Shown one piece after another: positions 14,400 through 19,651 of a stretch of 19,651 nucleotides of DNA. The translations under genes were made by a program, and so were the position numbers. The DNA comes from an uncultured Acetatifactor sp. (GTDB lineage Bacteria > Bacillota > Clostridia > Lachnospirales > Lachnospiraceae): positions 227,206 to 246,856 of the forward strand of contig CAJTXE010000001.1 of NCBI GenBank assembly GCA_910580225.1, in the 5' to 3' direction. Position 1 is the stretch's first letter. Each line of letters opens with the position of its first letter. The notes beneath the pieces are model-generated. The model made no database searches, was not told the origin of the DNA, and saw only the letters and a list, made by a program, of their open reading frames with translations.

Positions 14400-14431
14400 A
14401 AAAAACGGGGCTGTTGACAGTCCCGTTTTTT
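14400..14431 (+). terminator. Strong intrinsic terminator of the spoVA cluster
   Basis: A 14-bp stem with one G-U pair (arms 14400-14413 and 14418-14431, loop TTGA) ends in TTTTTT. The A-run and T-run are symmetrical, so it could also work on the minus strand. Confidence 0.92.
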
Positions 14432-14477
14432 GTTACCTTTTCATGAGTAAATTCTTTATACAATGAGAGAGTGGCTA

Positions 14478-14544
14478 GCCGGAAATCATCTAATTGCCGG
14501 AATGGGCATTCAATTTGAAAATGGGTCCAGGTCAGAGGCCAGGT
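14478..14544 (+). repeat. Short direct repeats upstream of the esterase gene
   Basis: GCCGGAA occurs at 14478-14484 and 14496-14502 (18-nt period). CCAGGT occurs at 14527-14532 and 14539-14544 (12-nt period). These lie in the 208-nt gap between the spoVAC terminator and the esterase. I find no convincing promoter in this gap. The repeats may be regulator sites or chance. Confidence 0.25.
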
Positions 14545-14640
14545 GATTTTTCATAATTGGCTGGCAATGTGATTGAAAAAGGTGTATTATTTTGTCAACA
14601 GCATATTACTGTCACATGAAAGAAAAGGAGGCTGTAACTT

Positions 14641-16200
14641 ATGGAGAAAAAATTTATCTACAACGAGCACACAGCAGTGGTGGATACCGAAAAAGGAAAG
14701 GTGCGGGGCTATTTTTATGACGATATGTACATCTTTAAAGGAATCCCCTATGCCAAAGCCAAACGCTTCCACGCACCTGAACCTGTGGAGCCTTGGGAAG
14801 GTGTGTTCCAGGCAATAAGCTATGGCTGTGTATGTCCTCTTTTGGATCTGCCCAAGCCCCAGGGGGAGCTCATGGTTCCACACCGGTTCTGGGTTATGGA
14901 CGAGGATTGCCAGAACCTGAACATATGGAGTCCCGGTTTGGACGGAGAGAAGCGTCCCGTCATGGTATGGCTTCACGGCGGCGGTTTCTTCGCAGGTTCC
15001 TCCATCGAGCAGATTGCCTATGAGGGAGAGAATATGTGCAAACTGGGCCAGGTGGTGGTAGTGTCTGTGAACCACAGGCTGAATATTCTGGGCTATTGCG
15101 ATCTGTCACCTTTTGGAGAAGAATATGCCAACTCCGGTAATGCAGGCACTGATGACCTGGTAGCAGCCCTGAAATGGATTCATGAGAACATCGATAGTTT
15201 TGGGGGAGATCCGGAGAATGTCACCATCTTTGGACAGTCCGGCGGCGGGGCTAAAGTCACTACCCTTCTCCAGACCCCTGCAGCAGACGGATTGTTTGCC
15301 AAAGGAATCAACATGAGCGGCGTCATCGGGGGTGCACTGGCGGATTGCCGGGGGAGCGGCGAGAAACTGGTTCATGCCCTGATGGAAGAGCTGAAAGCAG
15401 AGGATGTAAAAGCGCTGGAGACCGTGCCTTATGATTGCCTGGCTGAGGCTTATCGCAAAGTTAAGCCCGTTCTGGAGAAAGCTGGAGAATACGTGGGCGG
15501 AGCGCCCTACAGGAACGCCTTTTATGCGGGTGAGCCTGTGAGTAACGGTTTCCGCAAAGAGACGGAGCATGTACCCCTGATGGTGGGCAGTGTATTCGGA
15601 GAGTTCGGTTCCTTTGCGCCAACCCCTTACAAACGCGGGGAAATGACCTATCAGGCGGGAGCGGCTTATGTGGAAGAACAGGTGGGGAAAGAAGAAGCGA
15701 AAGAGCTGATTGCCCTGTTTGGGAAAGCCTATCCCCAGCGCAATCCGGTGGACATTATGACCATGGATTTCACTTTCAGGACACCGGAAATCGAATATAT
15801 CAAAACCAGAAGCTGCTGCAGCGGGGGTATCTGGTCTTATCTTTTTGACTTGGACATGAACTTTGATGGCGGACGCACTCCCTGGCATTGTGCGGATATC
15901 CCGTATTTCTTCCACAATACCGATCTTGTTGCCTACACCCAGGAGGAGGGCGTTACAGAGCGGGTAGAAAAGCTGATTTTTGATTCTGTCATGGCCTTTG
16001 CCAGGACCGGCAATCCTCAGAACCCGGAAGTGCCAAACTGGCCGGCTTCTACCTGGGAGACGGAATACACCCTGGTGATCGGCAGGGAAAGTAAAGTTCG
16101 GGAGAACTTTGACCACGATCTGATTCCTGTCTTGGGCAGATGTATGGGACCTGTGTATGCCAGGAATATGGAGAAGCGGATGAAAGATGTACAGCATTAA
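14641..16200 (+). CDS. Type B carboxylesterase (para-nitrobenzyl esterase family)
   Basis: A 519-residue alpha/beta hydrolase of the type B carboxylesterase family, which hydrolyses carboxylic esters. The oxyanion-hole motif HGGGF is in VWLHGGGFFAGSS. The nucleophile is S200 in FGQSGGG. This is a variant of the usual GESAG elbow, with Gln for Glu and Gly for Ala. The likely acid is E321 in GSVFGEFGSF and the base H416 in PWHCADIPYFF, so the triad is complete and spaced as in pNB esterase. No signal peptide is visible, so it is probably cytoplasmic. AAGGAGG (14625-14631) precedes the ATG by 9 nt. It stands alone between the spoVA terminator and helD. The substrate is unknown; gut relatives may act on plant or xenobiotic esters. 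Confidence 0.88.
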   Translation: MEKKFIYNEHTAVVDTEKGKVRGYFYDDMYIFKGIPYAKAKRFHAPEPVEPWEGVFQAISYGCVCPLLDLPKPQGELMVPHRFWVMDEDCQNLNIWSPGLDGEKRPVMVWLHGGGFFAGSSIEQIAYEGENMCKLGQVVVVSVNHRLNILGYCDLSPFGEEYANSGNAGTDDLVAALKWIHENIDSFGGDPENVTIFGQSGGGAKVTTLLQTPAADGLFAKGINMSGVIGGALADCRGSGEKLVHALMEELKAEDVKALETVPYDCLAEAYRKVKPVLEKAGEYVGGAPYRNAFYAGEPVSNGFRKETEHVPLMVGSVFGEFGSFAPTPYKRGEMTYQAGAAYVEEQVGKEEAKELIALFGKAYPQRNPVDIMTMDFTFRTPEIEYIKTRSCCSGGIWSYLFDLDMNFDGGRTPWHCADIPYFFHNTDLVAYTQEEGVTERVEKLIFDSVMAFARTGNPQNPEVPNWPASTWETEYTLVIGRESKVRENFDHDLIPVLGRCMGPVYARNMEKRMKDVQH

Positions 16201-16265
16201 TCGTTACATAAATTTGGCATAATCTCTGTTCTTCGATATCTATTATACCAAAAAAACGGATAAAT

Positions 16266-16278
16266 TACAAGTCTTGTA
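16266..16278. promoter_or_regulatory. 13-bp dyad overlapping the helD -35
   Basis: TACAAG (16266-16271) and CTTGTA (16273-16278) flank a single T. The dyad covers most of the -35 element at 16274-16279, a good place for a repressor. No regulator gene is adjacent. Confidence 0.4.
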
Positions 16279-16303
16279 TTTGGGGCTGCCGTACCGCTAT
16301 AAT
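16274..16303 (+). promoter_or_regulatory. Sigma-A promoter of helD
   Basis: TTGTAT (16274-16279) and a perfect TATAAT (16298-16303) are 18 nt apart. The start would be near 16310, leaving a short leader of about 28 nt with AAGGGAGG (16324-16331) before the ATG. Confidence 0.65.
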
Positions 16304-16337
16304 CGTAGGAACATAACGAAAATAAGGGAGGACGGCA

Positions 16338-18560
16338 ATGGAAAAAAGCGATTTTCAAAAGGAACTGGAGTATTTTGACAAAGTGGAAGAGATTATCCGG
16401 AACAAGTTGGTAAAGCTGCAGGACGACAGGGGCCCGCTGTGGGAGCGGGTCCTGCAGGAGCGAAAGGAGATGTGGGAGGACAACAGGCACCTGGTTCGTG
16501 ATTTTGACGATGTCATCTTTCTGAATACCCAGGAGACTGTGGTGAAGCTGGCAGAGAAGCAGTTTGAAGGGAATGAAATCGAAATACAGAGGCATATCAA
16601 AATGGAGAAATCGCCCTACTTTGGCCGGGTGGATTTTAGGGATGAGGAGACAGGAGAAGCGGACGCCGTCTATATCGGAATCTACAGTCTGGCAGAAAAA
16701 GACTCCCAGGATATATATGTTGTGGACTGGAGAGCGCCCATATCTTCCATGTTTTATCAGTTTGATGCCGGGCCGGCCTGGTATGAGGTTTCCGGGTATA
16801 AAAATGAAGTCGAGATTACAGGGAAGAGGCAGTTCAGGATAGAAGAAGGACGTTTTCTTTCCGTGTACGAAACAAATTCCTCCATGTATGACGATATCCT
16901 GGGGGAGGCACTTTCAGAGTATTCTGATCAGAAGCTGAAGGTCATTGTCGGCAGCATCCAGAGAGAACAGAATGCAGCCATACGAAGCGACACAAAGCAC
17001 TCCTGCCTGGTTTATGGACTGGCGGGCAGCGGAAAGACCAGTATAGGCCTTCACCGTCTGGCCTATGTTCTCTACTGCAACAGGGATACTACAAAGTCTG
17101 AAAATATTCTGATTCTGTCAAATAACAACATATTCGGCGCCTATATTTCCACGATACTTCCTGACCTGGGAGAGAAGCCTGCGGAACAAAAAGTCTTTGC
17201 TGATTTCCTGGAAATATTTTTGGAGGATGACTTGGAGACAGAGGATTATTACAGCCAGCTTAAGGCGCTTAACGGCAGTTTTGCCGATGAGAGGAGAAGG
17301 TGGATTCAGGTAAAGTATTCATGGGATATGATTCAATACTGCAGAGAATATTTTGCAACGTTTTCCTTTCAGATACCTGAAATACGCTACGGGGAGGAAA
17401 TCCTGGTGATTCCTGAGTTTATACGCAGCAGATTGGATGCCGGACATTTTTCGGAGTTTACGTCCCGGTATGAAAGGCTTAAATTTCTGGTCAGGAGGTC
17501 TATTGAGGATTTTTTTACCCTTCATAAAGAGGAAATCTGTAAAAAGATTATGGAAGATTCCGATATTCTTATATCTGAGAAAGAAGCCAGGCTGCAATGT
17601 AAAAGGATGTTGTTTGAGTATATTCAGTCTGCGGAGAATGAGATTGTCCGCCTGAATAAACTGGATTCCAGAAGGCTGGCAGTAGAGGTATTTGAAAAGT
17701 ATCTGCGTCAGACAGGGGAAGAGGGGCAGGAGGCAGAGAGGCTGTTCTGTTCGCTGAATCGAGGGAGGCTTCTATATGAGGACGCACTTTTTTATCTGTT
17801 TATCAAGGTATTGATGGGGGAGGTGACCCCATTCTCTAATATCTACCATACTGTGATTGATGAATCCCAGGATTACAGTCTGCTGCAGCTGTATATCATA
17901 AAACAGCTGTTACCCAGGAGCAGCTTCACACTGCTGGGTGATATTTATCAGACTGTCAATTCGGTGACGACGATTCAGAGATATGAGGATTATGAGAAGA
18001 TTTTCGGGGCGGATTTGGTTCGGATTCGGCTGAGCAGATGTTATCGCTCCTCAAGCGATATCAACGCGTTGGCTTTCCGGCTTATCAACGAAGCAGACCG
18101 TCCCATAGCGGAGGAGTATTCGTATTTTGACCGGACAGTCCATAAGCCTCGATATGTGATATGCAGGGATATGTTCTCCTGCCTTGTGCCCATACTGGAG
18201 TCGTTGGAAAAGTATCATTCCATTGCGATTATTGCGGATGGTGAGGAGGATGTCCTTGCGGTAAAGTCTTATTTGCAGGAATATAAAGATGCCCAGCTGA
18301 TTTTGTCGCCGGATGATGAGATAAGGAGCAGGCTGGTGGTGATTCCGCTCCTGTTGGCAAAGGGACTGGAATTTGATGCTGTAATCCTGTTCAATTGTAT
18401 TCGCTCCAACGAAGAGAATGCACATATGAGACGCAAGGTGTATCTGGGGTGCACCAGGGCTCTGCATGAACTGTATTTTGTGGAAAAGGGGGTACTGCCG
18501 GAGGAATTGCGGGAATGTGCTCCTTATATGGAAGTGGTGGAGTCAAGCAGCATGTGCTGA
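16338..18560 (+). CDS. helD: HelD-type RNA polymerase-recycling helicase (UvrD/Rep-like)
   Basis: A 740-residue superfamily I ATPase close in size to B. subtilis HelD (about 774). HelD binds RNA polymerase and removes it from stalled complexes and DNA after transcription, using ATP. The N-terminal region (about 1-200) is charged and helical, as in the HelD arm that enters the polymerase secondary channel. The motif IQREQNAAIR precedes Walker A GLAGSGKTS (K233). Walker B/motif II is VIDESQD (D508, E509). LLGDIYQT is motif III, RLSRCYRSS is motif IV-like, AKGLEFDAVILFN is motif V and YLGCTRALHELYFV is motif VI. The length and order favour HelD over UvrD or PcrA. It has its own promoter and is probably monocistronic. 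Confidence 0.9.
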   Translation: MEKSDFQKELEYFDKVEEIIRNKLVKLQDDRGPLWERVLQERKEMWEDNRHLVRDFDDVIFLNTQETVVKLAEKQFEGNEIEIQRHIKMEKSPYFGRVDFRDEETGEADAVYIGIYSLAEKDSQDIYVVDWRAPISSMFYQFDAGPAWYEVSGYKNEVEITGKRQFRIEEGRFLSVYETNSSMYDDILGEALSEYSDQKLKVIVGSIQREQNAAIRSDTKHSCLVYGLAGSGKTSIGLHRLAYVLYCNRDTTKSENILILSNNNIFGAYISTILPDLGEKPAEQKVFADFLEIFLEDDLETEDYYSQLKALNGSFADERRRWIQVKYSWDMIQYCREYFATFSFQIPEIRYGEEILVIPEFIRSRLDAGHFSEFTSRYERLKFLVRRSIEDFFTLHKEEICKKIMEDSDILISEKEARLQCKRMLFEYIQSAENEIVRLNKLDSRRLAVEVFEKYLRQTGEEGQEAERLFCSLNRGRLLYEDALFYLFIKVLMGEVTPFSNIYHTVIDESQDYSLLQLYIIKQLLPRSSFTLLGDIYQTVNSVTTIQRYEDYEKIFGADLVRIRLSRCYRSSSDINALAFRLINEADRPIAEEYSYFDRTVHKPRYVICRDMFSCLVPILESLEKYHSIAIIADGEEDVLAVKSYLQEYKDAQLILSPDDEIRSRLVVIPLLLAKGLEFDAVILFNCIRSNEENAHMRRKVYLGCTRALHELYFVEKGVLPEELRECAPYMEVVESSSMC

Positions 18561-18618
18561 GTTTTTTGTATACCGTTCAAGTCTGATCTTTGGGATATGT
18601 GTGGGAAGTGGTCTGTAA

Positions 18619-18651
18619 ATCCGGGAAGCAGTTTTTTGCTGCTTCCCGGAT
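18619..18651. terminator. 13-bp stem-loop between convergent genes
   Basis: Arms 18619-18631 and 18639-18651 pair perfectly over 13 bp; the 7-nt loop is TTTTTTG. It sits between the helD stop (18560) and the stop of the convergent surface-protein gene (18672), where a shared 3' end is expected. Neither strand has a good T-run after the stem, so it may stabilise mRNA ends or end transcription weakly on both strands. Confidence 0.5.
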
Positions 18652-18671
18652 GGAATGAAAAGTATTTGTTA

Positions 18672-19651
18672 TCAGCGTGTGCCTTCTTTACCGGCCTTCT
18701 TTTGAATCAGGCAGGCAAGGACTCCTGCTGCTGTCAATCCTGCAGCTCCAATCAAAAGCAGCCAGATAAAATTCAGGTAATTATTTTCAGATGCTGATTC
18801 ACCCGCACCGGGTTGGCCGGTTACAGAGTCGGTTTCACCTGTTTTGGGAGAGCGCGATTCTGCTTCCTGTGAGCTGTTTTCGTCAGCGGATGAGGATTCA
18901 TCACTGTTTTCGGAAGAATTTCCGCCGCCTCCGCTCATGATACCGTTATCGACTACAATGACATAATCCGAAGCATGTGTAAAAGTCAGCTCTGCAATGC
19001 CGTCTTCGTTTATCTGGTCAGCCGTGACAAATTCAAGTCTGCCGACATTTTCGTTATAATAGAAAAGGTTCGCGTACATGCCTCCATGAGCCGAATCCAT
19101 ATTGATGAAAAGGACAGCATTGTAACCAAAATCGCCGCTGTGGGCAAGATTGATCTGTATTGCCTGTCGGTCTCCGGACACTTGCTTCACCATATTCTGC
19201 GGAATGCCGGATGTGCCAATCTGCACGGAAAGGTCTACATTGTTGGCATGCTCTGCCGTTACATTTCTGCCATTCACAGACCAGATGATTCCGTTGCCCA
19301 TATCGAAGGAAATAGTGACATTCTGACCTTTTATGCTGTCAAGCACATCACCGGGTACAACAGAGGTACCGTTCATATTTACGTGAATCTGCTTTCCTTC
19401 AGAAGCGTTTGCAGTCTCATCCCGGATAGCCGTCCACCCTTCTTTGCCGGATTCTCCGGAGATGGAGGGAACCGTAGGGGTAGATGTGGGAGCAGGGGTC
19501 TGTTCCGGCGTCGCTGTTGGTACAGGTTCTGGTGTTATCGCAGGCATGGGTGTTGCTGTAGGTTCTGGAACTGTTGTTTGCCCTGGTGCCTGTGTGGGTT
19601 CCGGAGTAGCCGTAGGTCCAGGAGTCGCTGTAGGTTCCGGAGTCGCTGTAG
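18672..19651 (-). CDS. Pro/Thr-repeat surface protein, C-terminal part (runs off the right edge)
   Basis: The start lies beyond the window; about 326 residues are visible. The N-terminal visible part is a low-complexity Pro/Thr/Ala tract of PTATPEP-like units reaching the window edge, typical of wall-spanning stalks. A globular region (about 180 residues) follows, rich in strands, with FVTADQINEDGIAELTFTHASDYVIVVD, a pattern common in Lachnospiraceae surface proteins. Next is a Gly/Ser/Glu-rich linker, the motif SPKTG (18837-18851), a 22-residue spacer, one transmembrane helix (FIWLLLIGAAG and onward) and a basic tail, QKKAGKEGTR. SPKTG resembles the (S/P)PXTG sortase signals of some clostridia, but it is farther from the membrane helix than usual, so simple membrane anchoring is possible. 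The function of the ectodomain is unknown. The gene converges on helD. Confidence 0.85.
   Translation of the reverse strand, partial: TATPEPTATPGPTATPEPTQAPGQTTVPEPTATPMPAITPEPVPTATPEQTPAPTSTPTVPSISGESGKEGWTAIRDETANASEGKQIHVNMNGTSVVPGDVLDSIKGQNVTISFDMGNGIIWSVNGRNVTAEHANNVDLSVQIGTSGIPQNMVKQVSGDRQAIQINLAHSGDFGYNAVLFINMDSAHGGMYANLFYYNENVGRLEFVTADQINEDGIAELTFTHASDYVIVVDNGIMSGGGGNSSENSDESSSADENSSQEAESRSPKTGETDSVTGQPGAGESASENNYLNFIWLLLIGAAGLTAAGVLACLIQKKAGKEGTR

Noticed and set aside
14457..14464. TATACAAT, similar to a sigma-E -10, upstream of the esterase
   Set aside because: No ATA-type -35 stands 16 nt upstream, and the first base differs from the consensus C.
15106..16197. 363-codon minus-strand frame opposite the carboxylesterase
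   Set aside because: It is antisense to a gene with a complete catalytic triad, and its sequence is rich in His, Arg and Phe as expected for a shadow frame; no ribosome binding site supports it.

Overview
This window looks like a chromosomal stretch from an endospore-forming Clostridium-like Firmicute, most probably a Lachnospiraceae. The evidence is the conserved order yicC-remA-gmk-rpoZ, a pgsA-cinA-recA-rny neighbourhood like that of Bacillus, sporulation genes (spoIIM, spoVA), Gram-positive LexA boxes, strong purine-rich ribosome binding sites, and a Pro/Thr-rich surface protein. No tRNA, rRNA, CRISPR array, insertion sequence or prophage gene is visible. Most of the window is core genome.

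Layout. Positions 1-61 hold two short hairpins of a repeat-like type. A small two-TM membrane protein (62-487, minus) has its own promoter and diverges from a plus-strand block. Block 1 (821-6242): yicC, remA, gmk and rpoZ sit 2-13 nt apart behind a near-consensus sigma-A promoter. A 178-nt gap with small dyads follows, then rimO, pgsA (overlapping ATGA) and cinA, ending in a terminator that overlaps the cinA stop codon. These genes cover RNA turnover, matrix/osmotic regulation, GMP phosphorylation, RNA polymerase omega, ribosomal protein S12 modification, phospholipid synthesis and NMN salvage.

Block 2 (6243-10267): recA has a sigma-A promoter with one LexA box between -35 and -10 and a second in the leader, then recX. 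The RNase Y gene (rny) has its own consensus promoter, a leader with two successive hairpins, and a strong terminator. A PLP-dependent aspartate aminotransferase of the Ic type follows with its own promoter.

Block 3 (11899-14431) is sporulation. spoIIM (engulfment) sits behind a sigma-E-like promoter, and a spoVAB-spoVAA-spoVAC cluster sits behind a sigma-G-like promoter. The spoVA order is AB-AA-AC rather than the Bacillus AA-AB-AC, and a strong terminator follows spoVAC, so spoVAD and spoVAE are not in this operon.

Block 4 (14641-19651): a type B carboxylesterase, a HelD-type RNA polymerase-recycling helicase with its own promoter and an operator-like dyad, and, convergent to it, the C-terminal part of a Pro/Thr-repeat surface protein with an SPKTG motif, running off the right edge.

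I did not find a clear new multi-gene system. The points most worth a second look are the rearranged and truncated spoVA operon, the compartment-specific sporulation promoters, the double LexA control of recA, the structured rny leader, and the edge repeats and surface protein.
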